Shown: in pieces, positions 33,085 to 45,200 of the stretch
Layout: every line of letters starts with the position of its first letter
Numbering within the stretch: position 1 is the stretch's first letter
DNA from: Allomesorhizobium sp043769475
GTDB taxonomy: Bacteria > Pseudomonadota > Alphaproteobacteria > Rhizobiales > Rhizobiaceae
DNA: 64,000 nt
Direction: 5' to 3'
NCBI RefSeq assembly: GCF_043769475.1
Contig: NZ_CP171729.1
Span: 1,674,001 to 1,738,000, forward strand
Program-made: the position numbers and the translations under genes
Notes under the pieces: generated by a model
The model's database searches: none
The model's input: the letters and a program-made list of their open reading frames with translations, nothing else
What the model was told of the DNA's origin: nothing

Positions 33085-33690
33085 TCATATTCCCAGGCTG
33101 AGCTGCCGTTCATGCTCTACGGCGTCGTCGCCTAGCGATGACATTGTCACCTCGAGCAGGCGAAAGCCTTTGGTCACGGGAAAGATCGGCTCGAGCAGCG
33201 CGTCAACAAGATGCTCGATTTCGGCTTGCGCGGTAATCGGCGTTGCGACGCTTCGACTTCGGGAGATCTGCTGGAAATCGGCGTATTTGATCTTCAGCGT
33301 GACGGTGCGGCCTGCCGAAAGGGGACGGACTGCTCCCTCAGGTCGAATCGGGTTTCGATGCCGAGACGGTTCATCTTCGCTGTTGTTGCCGGATCAACGC
33401 CATGACATTTCCTGAGAGGGAGTGTCTCGACATACGTCGGGCCCACTTTCGGTGTAGTGACGAACAGACCATCCGGCTTGTTCTGGTCGGACGCTATTTG
33501 GGCTAGGAACTTGTTGTAGGAGACGCCGGCGGACGCGGTCAGGCTGGTTTCGGCCTTGATCTTTGCACGGTCGCTTCGGCGATCTCGGTGGCGGAGGCAA
33601 TGCCCTGCAAGTTCTCGGTGACATCCAAGTAGGCTTCATCCAGCGACAAAGGCTCGACCAACGGCGTGTGCTTGGCGAAAACCGAGCCAG
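33085..33690 (-). pseudogene. dinB: Remnant of dinB (DNA polymerase IV)
   Basis: Pieces of a Y-family polymerase appear in successive frames: FAKHTPLVEPLSLDEAYLDV (catalytic SLDEAYLDV motif) at about 33545-33680, then after a frameshift AGVSYNKFLAQIASDQNKPDG, then FHGVDP-like CHGVDPATTAKMNRLGIET, and finally, after an internal loss of about 65 residues, YADFQQISRSRSV and VTKGFRLLEVTMSSLG up to a stop at 33085. The N-terminal third is absent. The gene is clearly dead. It abuts a fragment of an unrelated dehydrogenase at about 33690. Confidence 0.8.
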
Positions 33691-33725
33691 GCACACGCGC
33701 GCAAGGCCGACAGCCGACTGCTCCC

Positions 33726-34025
33726 GCGCCGGCGCCAGCTCATCTCGGCGCCGACGCCGCAATTGATCGTCAGCCCGCGCCTTCCGCCGGGCCCATACTC
33801 GGTCGAAATTCCGGTCGACCAGCAATTTTTGACGGTCGGCCCGATCACAACGGCTCGACTTTCTATCAGCGTCAGCGGTTTTGCGGCGCGGTGCGAGGCG
33901 AAGGCCAAGTCGAAGTGAGGTTGGATGACGGCTGGAAAGCCGTCGCAATGGGTATGGCCGCGCAATTGTCGGCAAACCAGAGCACGGTCGTTTCCAACCC
34001 ACTCGTTGCTACTTTCGGCTGCTGA
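33726..34025 (+). pseudogene. C-terminal fragment of a Gfo/Idh/MocA-type dehydrogenase
   Basis: The plus-strand frame ends with GSTFYQRQRFCGAVRGEGQ, VEVRLDDGWKAVAMGMAAQ and a short tail. This resembles the last 60-70 residues of Gfo/Idh/MocA oxidoreductases, in which a Tyr-x-x-x-x-x-F segment is followed by a DGxxAVAxGxAA helix. The N-terminal Rossmann domain is not present; the sequence to the left is the dinB remnant on the other strand. It is a relic brought next to dinB by rearrangement. Confidence 0.45.
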
Positions 34026-34177
34026 CGAACTTCGTTTCTGAGCGCAGCACGACGGCGTGTCGATGGTGCTGTTGGCTAGCCACGCAGCGCCGTGAGATTG
34101 ACGCGCTCCCTACACAAATTGGGCTTATTTAATCGCCTATGTGAAACCAATAGAATCTTTTAAAAATTCGCGAAGCA

Positions 34178-35203
34178 GTGAACTTTTTGCGGCAGTTTGG
34201 TTGTGGAGTGGTTCGTGGCCGGTTTATGGAGGGAAGTGAAGGTGCCAAAGAAAAACCCGCCCCGCTCCATGAAATTGCAAACCAGGCATCACCGCGTAAG
34301 GTTGTGCCCGGCGTGTCTGCGAGTTGCGCCGTGACGAGCGGAAATGCAGCCAAACGGATTGCTTCCGACAGGTTGGAAAGCAGCGAATACGGTCACGATC
34401 CGGACCACGTTGGCCAGATCTTAAAGAAACTCGCGGCGGAACTCGAACTCTTGCCCGGCCAGCTTCGAGCGGCCGCCCGGTTTGTGCTTGCAAATCCTAA
34501 GGATGTTGCACTCAAGACGATGCGTGAGCAGGCAGGGCTGGCGGGTGTGTCGCATTCAACCATGGTACGCTTTGCGGAATGGCTGGGATTTGACGGTTAC
34601 ACGGAACTGAAGGCGGTATTCGCCGACTGGCTGCGCCAGAATGCCGACAATGGGTCTGAGCAGGTCAGCTTCTCATCCGAACCAATATCCGCCGATGTCG
34701 AAAACGCAGCTGATTGGCTTCGCTGGGAGGTCGCTCGTCTGGGCGCGCAACCCAATATCGAGCGCAATCTTCTCGCCGCAGACCTGCTGGCCGGGGCAAG
34801 ACGAGTCATATCTGTCGGAACTGGACCACAACTGGCTGTCGCCAACCACTTTGCAGAGGTCCTCCGTTCCCTAGGGCACACTGCAATTGTGTTTGACGCA
34901 GCACAGCAGTCAGCTACCCACGGATTGAAAGATATCGGCCCCAGAGATGCTATTTTGGCAATAAGCATGGAGCCGTTCACCAAACAAACGCTCGCAGTCG
35001 CACGTTATGCGCGGCGCCGAGGGGCCCAAATAGTCGCTATTGTGGACGGCCCGCAATCGCCGATCGAGCAATATGCGCAAGCGATCATCGTCACGGGGCA
35101 ATCGGAGAGCCGATTCCAGAGCATGGCACCGATTATCGCGTCAGTAGAAATTCTTGCCGCCCTGGTCGAGCAATCGGTTATCTCATCGGAAGCAAAGGAA
35201 TAG
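34178..35203 (+). CDS. MurR/RpiR-family transcriptional regulator
   Basis: An RpiR regulator with an N-terminal helix-turn-helix (GVSHSTMVRFAEWLGFDGY) and a C-terminal SIS domain (RRVISVGTGPQLAVANHF and ILAISMEPFTKQTL). The frame opens at GTG 34178, but the first 75 residues are atypical; ATG 34226 or a later start may be used, and neither has a convincing ribosome site. The usual family core begins around PDHVGQILKKLAAE. It converges on a second RpiR gene with 47 bp between stops. No catabolic genes lie beside it, so the target is unknown. Confidence 0.85.
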   Translation: MNFLRQFGCGVVRGRFMEGSEGAKEKPAPLHEIANQASPRKVVPGVSASCAVTSGNAAKRIASDRLESSEYGHDPDHVGQILKKLAAELELLPGQLRAAARFVLANPKDVALKTMREQAGLAGVSHSTMVRFAEWLGFDGYTELKAVFADWLRQNADNGSEQVSFSSEPISADVENAADWLRWEVARLGAQPNIERNLLAADLLAGARRVISVGTGPQLAVANHFAEVLRSLGHTAIVFDAAQQSATHGLKDIGPRDAILAISMEPFTKQTLAVARYARRRGAQIVAIVDGPQSPIEQYAQAIIVTGQSESRFQSMAPIIASVEILAALVEQSVISSEAKE

Positions 35204-35250
35204 GGCGTGGCGCGGCTCCCTGCCAATCGAGCCATCAGGCGGATGGCACT

Positions 35251-36015
35251 TCAGACCCGAGCGGCAATCATCTCCACGGCAGCGATGGCTGGCACCATGC
35301 TCGGAAAAGTCAAGGGAACGGGAGTTTGAACCAGCACAGTCTCGTCCGCAATCCGCGCCAGCGCGGATTTCTCGCAATAGGTCACGGCAATCACTTTGGC
35401 GCCGCGGCTGGATGCGAGGGTCGCCAACCGTACTGTCCGACAATCCCCGGAATTCAGTCCTACAGCAAGCAACGCCGATCCCGGTCCGGCTTCACGCAAC
35501 TGAGTTAAAGCCCGCGCATTACCTGCATCGATCGACTGGGCGTTCATCTCCCGTGCCACCAGCGTCTGGGCCAAGTGGTCGGCCACGACTTTCTCAAGAC
35601 AGGAGCCAACGCACCAGATTTCGCTTGCGCGCTGCAAGAGGGCGGCCGCGGCTGATTGCTGCGCCGCGCTTCTCTGGTCGCCCAACTGCGAAAGGCTCGC
35701 CGCCACGTGGTTAGCCATCAATCTCGCATGGTGCCCCGGTAGTTGGAATGGCGAATCGGGCGCCCCAGTCTCCCGGAGATCGCGCAGAGAGTTGGCATGG
35801 ATCGCTCGCAATGCTTCGTAACCCTCGAGCCCGAGCCATTCAGCCAGTCGCATCATCGTGGAGTGAGAAACACCCGCCCTGCGCGCCTGGTTGCGCATGG
35901 ACAGCAACGCGACGTCACGAGGATGCTCCAGCACATAAGAAGCTGCGACTTTCAGTTGGGGCGGCAATCTATCGAATTGTATCAGCAGCAGATCAGAAAT
36001 AGCGGTCACGTCCAT
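35251..36015 (-). CDS. MurR/RpiR-family transcriptional regulator
   Basis: A 254-residue RpiR protein: helix-turn-helix at about residues 18-72 (AGVSHSTMMRLAEWLGLEGY) and SIS domain at about 120-240 (IWCVGSCLEKVVADHLAQ and LLAVGLNSGDCRTV). The DNA-binding segment is almost the same as in the convergent neighbour, so the two are paralogues. The start is ATG 36015. The 275 bp between it and the giant gene show no other feature. Its target is unknown. Confidence 0.85.
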   Translation of the reverse strand: MDVTAISDLLLIQFDRLPPQLKVAASYVLEHPRDVALLSMRNQARRAGVSHSTMMRLAEWLGLEGYEALRAIHANSLRDLRETGAPDSPFQLPGHHARLMANHVAASLSQLGDQRSAAQQSAAAALLQRASEIWCVGSCLEKVVADHLAQTLVAREMNAQSIDAGNARALTQLREAGPGSALLAVGLNSGDCRTVRLATLASSRGAKVIAVTYCEKSALARIADETVLVQTPVPLTFPSMVPAIAAVEMIAARV

Positions 36016-36290
36016 GACCTAACACCTCTCTGCCCCCGCGCGACCGTATGGATTGGCGCGCAGGACATCAACGACAGATTGCAATAGAAGATGTGTCCCT
36101 GCGGATCGAGATGACCACTTTCGAGAGCCGCACATTAACCGACTAAAAAAATAATCCGCTGGAACTCGGTAGTTTTCAGCACCACGGTCCGATCCGGATT
36201 TTATTAGCCGACTTATTTTGTGGCGAGATCACATTTTGTAACTTCCGGCGAACCTATCCGGCATGTATTCAAATCCAGGGAGCTACCGTT

Positions 36291-39200
36291 TTACCGTGGC
36301 AGGTAGATCCGGTCCCCCGCAAACAGCAGGCTCGGATTGGCTATATGCTCCAAATTGAGCGCCACCGTTGCCGAGATGCTCTTTTGGTGATGGATCGCGA
36401 GGCCGATGATGCTGCCGTTGTTCTGGACGATGATAGCGCGATAGCCCTGCTTCTCGAGTTTGGGGTTGAAGCGACCCGATTGGTCCTGAGCACCTTCGGG
36501 GTGAGCCGCGAGATATTCGGCGCGCACCCATCCCTGCATCTCCTTGCCCTCAACGTCGATCGCCCGCACCGGAGCCCACATGGTCCCGTCTGTATCTGTC
36601 TTGCGAGAGCCGGTTTCGCGCACCAGCGCACCCGGTCGCAATACACCGAGGCGATCGGCGTCCGCGTTCGGCGCCTGGCGCAAGCTGAGGCCGATTTCCG
36701 AAGTGATCGCAAATTGCGGCTCGACCCTATCCGCCGGTTTCGCATCGGTAGGGTCCGGTGGAGGCGGCGTGTCATCGGGCTGTACGACGCCGTCATCCGG
36801 GCTGAGATTCACGCTGGTTGCGGGAGGGTCCGGCTCCCCCGGGTTCTGGCCATCGGTTCCGGCCACTTTCCATGGCTCGCCATCCAACGTGTCCCAGGCG
36901 AAGAGGAACATGCCGGCCCCGAAGGTGACGCCCAGAGCCAGGCGGTCCGCAGCCGCCCAGCGCTTGTCGGACTTTGCTGCCGCCGTAATGTCGGCTTCAG
37001 TGCGTGGCAGGGGCTGCCGGTTCAACTTGTCTGCGCGGATTGCCGAGGCCCAGAATTCGGCACTGCCCAGCGCGAACAGTACGCCAGAACTCCATCCGAG
37101 CGGCGAATGCAGATTCTGTGCGGTATAGGCGATAGAGCCGCCGAGATAGGCGGCGTTGCCGACATGGTCGCCGAGCAGGCGCATCACCGTGCGGCCAGTG
37201 AAGGCCTGCATTGTCGACTTAGTGCCATAGATCATATTGCCCAGCGTGAAGGTGCCGTTCACGACCGGGTTTGATCCGCTCTGGATCAGCGGCGCTGCAG
37301 CTCCGGGCGAGGAAACGATGAACGAAAGTCCGCTCGAGAGGTTCAGCGCGCAGCCAAGCTTGGTATGCGGCGCCGTTGCATTGGGAAAGATCGACTGCAC
37401 GCTGAAGACGGCGCCGCGCCACGCGAACGCCACGCCGCTGGCTGTCGCCGTCCAATGCGGGGGCAGCGAACTCCACAGCATGTAGGACGAAGTCGCCATG
37501 GTGCCGAAGGTTTCAAGCGCCGCCTGGTGTTCCTTGAACCGCGAATAGACCAACGCGCCATCCACGAAAGCCCGCTGCTCCGGCGTCATCGTTTTCCGGT
37601 AAGCGGTTTTGAAGGTCGACAGTTGCTGCACCGACAGCGCGTTTGTCTGATCCGTGCTCATCCACCCGAACTGTTCGAGCGTGAACTTGCGGAACTGACC
37701 GGGGCCCAACTCTTCAAGCTGCTTCGGCGTCACGGCCGCGATCTGCGGCCGGGTTAGCGCTTCGAAATGGTTGACTGTGAAGGCCCCCCACTGGTCGCGC
37801 ATCAACGCTGCGATCTGCCCGGGAGTCAACCAAGACACCTGCTCCGGCGTCAGTTTCGCGGTATCGATCGCGGCGGTGCCCGTCTCGGGAATTGCGCGCA
37901 ACTGCTCTTTGGAAAGCCGATCCCACGCTGTATTCTCGCGCGCGATGCCGAGCTGCGTATCGTCAAGCTTGGCGAACTGCCGCCCCCGCATTTGGGAAAG
38001 GTCCAATCCGAGGGCTTTCAGCTGTTGGGGATCGAGCATGGCCAGCTGATCCGGAGTGATCTTCAGGCGCTGAGCGGAGGTGAATTGCTTCAGCTGAAGC
38101 GGCGAGAACGCGTCGATTTGGTCGGCGTTCATGCCGGCGATGCGCCCAGGCGGAATCGCGGCGACACGACTGGGCCTGATCCCGTTGAGCTGATCGGCGC
38201 TCAATGCCCGCAATTGTTTTGGCCGGAACGCCGCGATCTGGTCGTAGCTCAGGAACGCCATCTGGCCGGGCGTCAGGCCGCGCAGTTGTTCGGAAGTGAA
38301 CTGTGCGATGTGCCGCGGTTCGATGGCGATGAGCTCGGCGCGAGACAGGTTGCCAATTTCGTCGGTCGACCAGGACCGCACCGTCCCGGCCGGCGGCGCC
38401 TGGACCTCCGGCTGCACGAGCGAACCCAGCGGGATAGGTTCATGGTCGCCGAGCGGGTAGAGGTCGAAATTGCCCTTGCGTTCCGAATAGGCTGCGAGGA
38501 ATGCCTGCACATCCGCCGCATCATCGCGTCGCAGGAACGTGCCTTCGACGATTTTCGTGGCAGGGCCGTTGCGGAAGTTCTCGATCATCGCCCTCTGGTC
38601 GGGCTGCGCATGCTCGGCCAGATCGTCGAGGAAACGCTTCAGCGAGGCCTCGGCGCCCTTCGGAATCATGAATGCCGAACGATCGTGGGCAGCGGCGCGC
38701 CCAAGCCATTGCGGCGCGTAGAGGCCGTAGATCTCGCCGTCCTGGCCGGTCAGCTTCAGGGTTGTGTAGTGGTCCTTTGCGATCGAACGCGGTTCGCTGC
38801 GCGGATTGCTCTTGTACTGCACCCGCACCTCGGCGGTATACGCAAGCGCTCCGCTCGACAGAGGCGGGGTCGAGAGCGAGACCGTGTAACGTGTCGCAGG
38901 CGTTCCATACTGGCCGTAGAGGTTTTCGTATATGTTCCCGTTCGTGGGCATGGAGCGCGATTGCGGCGGATGTCCGGAGTGAAGGCTGTCGGGAAGATGC
39001 GCGTCGCGCCACTCGTTCGCCTTGCCCTTGATCTTGTAGCTCTTCGACGTCACGAACTTGTCCGGATTGAAGGCGAGGGCGCCGGGCAGCCTGTTGCTGT
39101 CGTTGAATATGACGTCGACGAGCATGGCCTCGGAATTGAGCACGCGCTGGTTTTCGCCGGTCAGGAGCACGATGTCCGCGAAGGGCGCCTTGCCGGGCAC

Positions 39201-42200
39201 AGCCGAAAGACGCATGCCGCTCGCCACAGGATTCTCAACATATGAAACGGTGTTCGACGGATCGATCTGCCCCGCCTCGACGAGGTTGTGAATGATGTCG
39301 ACACCTTCTCCGCGGTTAAGCGCATCGGCAAGCTGTTGCGCCGCCGCCGGATCCTTGACCGCAAACTGGATTTGCAGGGTGGTTGTGCCCAGCGCCGCCT
39401 GGATCTGGTCGTAGGCCTCGCGGGAGACAACATCGCCCGCCTTCAGTGTATCCTTGACCGGAGATTCCGGCCGCTTCTCGTAACCCACGCGCGGAAGCGC
39501 ATCGACGGCGTCGACATGGTTCGCCAAGACGGGCAGGCGGAGACCCGCCTTGAACTCGGTCATGACCCTGTCGAACGGCAGCGTGTCCTGGAGCCTGACA
39601 TGGCCGGCCCCGTTGTCCGCGGCCACGCCGAAGAAATCGCGCTCGCCGGGATTGAGCGTGACGTCCTCTCCCTTGAGGGATGGCGTATATGCCATCTCGA
39701 TAACGGTCGCGGAACCGGATTCCTCGGGCGTCTTGCCGACGACGGAGGCAAAGCTGGGCTTGATTTCGTACCCTGAACGGTCCGTGAATACTGCGTTCTT
39801 CACGACTTCGGAGAGGTCGCTGGCCCGCACCGGGAACGCCGTCTGATTGGAAACCGGCCAGACGCCTGCCTGAAGGCCGGTGATGTTGAGATATTCCCGC
39901 GCGCGCACGGAAACGACACCTTCCGTGCTCAGCGCATCCTTCAGCGGCGTCAGTTTCCTTTCACGGAAGCTCTCTCCGATTGACCGCGCGATCTTGCCAA
40001 AATCCGTCTTCGTACCGAAGCCGAAACCGACAGTTCCGATTGTGGGCGAGCCGATGCCGAATGGTTCTCCGGTATTCAGGCGAGCCCGGAAAGTAACGCC
40101 GATCCGGAAATCGGGTAGCTTGTCCCTCCACGATGTCAGCGGCGGAACCTCATGCGCCGTCGCAAGCATCTCCGGCGTGAACGGCGAAACCTCCGGCTGC
40201 ACGGTTGCCCTTTGCTCGGGGGGCAGGTTGTAGTTGATCAGGATTTCCTGCCCTTCCGGCGCTGCCGCTCCGAGCGTGTAGCGCATCAACGGGTGCGAGC
40301 CGCCGTCATTGGTGGCCAACAGGATCGATGCATCGTCGGGCGGAGGAGGTATCAACGGAGATTGCCCGGTTTCGCCGTCCGGCTTGTCGACCGGCGGCGC
40401 CGTTCCCTCGGCATCTTGCGCTGGCGCGATTCCATCGCCTTCGGCCATGCCTTCGATCAGGTCAGGCTGGCGCAGGACAACTTGCCGCTGTTTGGGCGTT
40501 GACGCGGCCTGGTAGTCGAAACCTTCATTGCGTGTGAAACCGCCGACGAAGTTGCCGTCAGGATCCATCTTCCGCCAGCCATAGACCTCGTTCCACGGAA
40601 CGCTGCCGTTTATGGCCACCTCGTCTTCCAAGGCCTTGCCTTGATTAAGTTGCCAGCCGCCGGCCTCGAACTCGGTGGGAACGTGGTGGCGCGGACTTTT
40701 TGGGTTTACCACGTAGAGATAGGTGTAACCCTGCTCCCTTGCCGAACGGGAGTTCTGCGAAACAAAGGCCTTCGCCCCCTCGATCGAACCGCTCGTGCCA
40801 ACAAAGCGGCCACGGGTGTTGCCCGTGACGTAGTTGTACAGCGAGATCCCTTCGGCATTGTCGACCCACAGCCCGGTCGCGGGTGGCGGCGAAAACCCAC
40901 CATCGGCCATGATCTGCGCGGGGGAGCGCGTGTCGGCACGGAAGACAAATGGACGGGCGTGGTCGCGGACCGTTTGCGTGACACCCGCCGTCGTTTCGTT
41001 CCGCTCGGCCGATGACGCGGCCACCTCCGGGCCCGCTTCTTCTCCGGACGTCCGGGAAGCGACCGGTGTGATCTCGCCATTGCCGTCCACGGCAAATATT
41101 GCCCGGCTGACATTTCCGTCGCCATCGGCGATGAAAAGCCGTGGCGCGGATTGGCCGTCGACAGTCGCCTGCGTCACGCGGGGATCGCGCGGGGCATAGG
41201 AGGCAGCGTCTGTTGCCTGGGCGCTCGCCTCAGGCGGCAACCAGTGGCGATATATGTTGCCGATAATCCGCGCATCGTTGAGCGCTTGCACCAGCTCCGC
41301 GGAAGGCGGCGCGTCGAGGAAGACCCAGCGTGGCTCGTAGCCCGGAATCCTGTTCCGCAAGGCAACATCCTTGTTGATCTGCTCCTGGATGCTGGAGGTC
41401 AGCGGCACCTCTCTCATATGCGGCGCGCCGCTGATGGTCGTCCACAAATTGTACGTCTTGACCTCGATGGCCTCCATTCCACGGACGGTATGGACCGGCG
41501 CATCGACATGACGTCCCCCTGGACGCGTGACGGGGAATGGCCCGTTCGGGTCGAGCGGTACGGGGAAATGCTGCTGGCCCGCGGAGCCGTTGAGTTCCTG
41601 TATGTAGATTTCGCCGGCCTGCCATTTGTCCGGCTGCCTCATGCCCCGGACCTGCTCAAGCGTGTGGGTCGTTGGCGGGTCAGGGCCGATTTCCTTGGGC
41701 TGATGCCCGGCCGGAAGCACTCGCTGAGTGTCCACAAGGCCTAGCGGAATAGAACCATCCCGTCGCAAAGGCAGAATGAGCGGTGCGTCCGTTGCGGGAT
41801 CGCGCAGCAGCACGTGCGTCTTGCCGGCCACGTCCTGGGCTCGCGGCAGTTCCCCGTGCCGGTGCACGAAGATGGTGTCCGCGCTCGTCGGCTGATCGCC
41901 GAGGACCACGGCATCCACCATCTGCCCGTCTTCAGCGCGAACCCTGATGATGTCGGCACCGCCGCGTCCGGCGATCGGCGTGAGGTCCGCTGTTGTCCTT
42001 GTCGAGCCCGATACGACGATCTGCTCGGGGCCGCCATCTCGGCCAGGAATGATGATAGAATCCGGCTCGATCACCGGCGTTTGCTGGCCAGGGGTGTCAG
42101 TCAGGTTACCGGTTCCGCGGCCGGGCCGGTAGGTTGCGATCGTCCTCACCCCCGCGCCAGTGCCCATCACGCCGGTTCCCAGACCGAGCACGCTGTTCGC

Positions 42201-45200
42201 CAGTTCAAGCCCGGACATGTCGCCGCCATGTATCGCAAGGTCGACGCCTGACTGGACAACAAGGGGCGCACCGACCGTCAGGGCGGTGGCGTCCAACCCA
42301 TGGGCGGCCATGTTCACCCCGCCTGCCGTGCGGGTATAGTTGGCGACTTGCGTCGCATAGGGCGAGGCAGTGTAGGCGAATTCTCTCCCTGCGAGGTTTA
42401 TGGTGCCGGATTTCATGGGCAGCGCGCCGATGCTGCCCGGCAGCGCCCGGCTGGCCGGGATGCCGGCGCGCACCATGCCGAAGCTGCGCAGGGCGCTGCC
42501 GCCGACGGGCAGCGCCGTCGCCGCCATCATGCCCATATTCATCAGCGATTCTTTGTCGCCCCATTCGCCGCCGTGGTTCAGATAGTCGGCCTGCTTGAAG
42601 GCCGTCCGGCCGGCGAGATACACGCCACTGCCAATAGCGATTGGCGCCGCGACCGGCGCCAGGGGCGTGAACGACAATACGGTCGCGACGCCGCCAACAA
42701 TGCCGACGACGGGATCGACAACCTTGTCCCAGGTCGAGACGTTGCGCGCCTGCACGACATCAAGCGAGATTCTGCCGTCGGCGCCGGCAGTCATCTCAAG
42801 GTTCTTCGGCACGATCAACTTGCCATCTTCAGAGAACTGGCGGTTGTTGTCCTGGAAGTCCTTGAGGCTGTCGAACTTCTGGCCCGCGGCGTCGATGTAT
42901 CTGGTGCCTTCGTCGGTCCTTACGGCGTAGAGCGCCGTTTGATGCGGAGAGCTGCCTTCCTCGGAATAGAATATCGGCACGACACGGACGTCGGCGTTGT
43001 CGCCGCCTGTCTCGTTGATCTCGTCGATGATCTTCTGCCGTGCCTCGCGCCCGTCTTCCGTGCTCGGATCGATGCCGGCAGTCCGGTCGATGGTCCGGGA
43101 CAGCTCGGTGGCGTCCAAATCCTGGAACTCATTGTTGAATCCCGAATTCAACAGACTCTGGAACCTACCTTGGTAGATGCCATCGAGCGCGCCCTGCTCG
43201 TCGCGTTCGAGATACTCCGCTTCCGTCGTTCCGGTGGTGTCGGTCAGCAGCTCCGGATTTCCGAGGCGCATTTCGTTGTAGGCGATGCTGTTGTCCAGCA
43301 TGCTCTTGGACTGCGTGAGTTGGTCCCCTTGTGCCTCGGCGTCTGCTAACCGTACGCCGGCAAGAGCCAATTCCGGGTTTACCCAGCCACGCAACTGGGT
43401 CATGCTTCCATCTCCGGACGGGATTTCGATGTCGGTGTAGACCAGCTTGCCACTTTCCGTAAGCGCCGCTAGCCCTTGCGACCGAACCTGTTCCGCCACA
43501 TCCGGCGCCACTTCGATGGTCTGACCGCCGACCTGAATCGGAACGCTCGTCTCGCCCGGCGCCAACGTGCCTTCCGGCGGCGTTGCGGTGCCGGTCCCGT
43601 GGGTCTGCACCAGCTCGTTGTAATCGGTCCGGAGGCCGGGCAGCTGCTTGTCGATCGCGGCGAGGTTTTCGGTGACGCCGCTGTGGAGCAACTGGTTCAG
43701 TTCGAGCGCCGCGCTTTCGACACCGCCCTTCGCCGCGGCCAGCGGCGAGGCGACGCACACATTGCCTTCGCTTGTTGGGCCGGCCAACTCCATCCACTCT
43801 CGATTGAGCGGGCGGCCGCGCATTTCGTCCGTGTAGTTGGTGTCATTCGGGTTCACCGCCAAGGCCACTTCGAGCACGTGGCCGTCCTCGCCGCTGAAGA
43901 CGTCGTTCTCGTAGCGGTTCTGCAGCATCAGCTTGCCGTCTTTGATGACGACCTCGCTGTCGATGAGCTTGCCGGTATGCTCTCCGGCGCCGTTCTTATA
44001 GCCGTTCGGATCGAAATGATGCGGATTTCTCTGCCGATAGTCGGCTATGGCGCGAGTCTCGAACTCCTGGAGTTCTACGCCTAGAGCGGCGTCGGTCTGA
44101 AGCGCGCCGAAGTAATTGTTGTAGGCCTCGCTTAACCCCAGCTGTTGCCCTGCGCCGACGGATTGCAGCGCGGTCTCCGGAGCGACCCAGCGCCATTCCG
44201 TGCCCGTCGTTCCGTCCGGTCGCGTCACATCGACCTGGACGCGTATCGGCTTGTCGCCATTCGACAGCGCCGTGATGTCGCCCGAATTGTTGTACGCTTC
44301 CGCGACTTCGGGGGCGACCTGCAGCTTCTGCCCGCCGATCTCGATCTCGACCGGCTGGGCGCCCTCGGCCAGCGTTCCGGGCGGCGCGTCGATGGCTCCG
44401 GTCATGCTGACGTTGAAGTCGATGATCGCCTTGTCGCCTGCCTTGGTCTGCAGGTCGACATCGGAGAAGAGCTTGTTGATGTCGGCTCTCGCCTGCTTTC
44501 CCTTGGCGACTTCGGCATCGTAGTCGTAGTTGGATCCGGCCGCGGTAGCGACCGGTGTCGTGCCGCCCGGATAGAACGGCATCGCCGCTTGCTGGCCGAT
44601 CGCCTGGTCGAGCGAGGTCACAGCCTGATCGTAGTGGCCGCGCGCCTCGCTTGCCTGGCCATATGCGTCATGGGCCAGGGTCTGGGCTTGCTGCGCATCG
44701 GCAAGAGTGCCGGGCGCCGTCGATGGATTCCATTGCAGGCCATGGGCCGCCAGGGCATCGTTCACCTGCGCGCGTAGGTCACGCATCGTGCCATTGAACT
44801 CAGGCGTCTTGGCGTAGACTTGCAGATCGGCCTCGCTGGCCGTGATCAGCGAGTTCGTCTCGACCACCCGGGAGTTCGCGCCCGCCTCGGCGGCAGCGGC
44901 GCGCGCAACCTCCGGATGCACCCACCTCCAGGAGCCGTTGACATTGATTGGCACCCATTTGTCGGCCGTGCCGCCGTTCGTTGCGATAGGCGTCTGCGTC
45001 GCGTCCGGCTGCGTGATGCCGGCAGGCGGCGGGGTGCCGATCAGCTCTCCCGGCGATCCCGGCGGCGGCGCGCCGATCGGATCGATGACCTGGCCTTCCG
45101 GATTGAGCGTCGGTTCCGCCGGCCTTCCGGAACCGTATTTACCCTCGGCGTCCACACGGGCCTGGGTCGCGTCCGCCGCCTGCTGCTGCTGGCCGGGCAG

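Noticed and set aside
37611..38369. CRISPR or DNA tandem repeat
   Set aside because: The 24-bp periodicity exists only at protein level; the DNA units differ and there are no spacers between identical repeats.
37767..39245. 492-codon plus-strand frame inside the giant gene
   Set aside because: Antisense to the octapeptide repeats and the unknown region of the giant protein; no ribosome site or motif.
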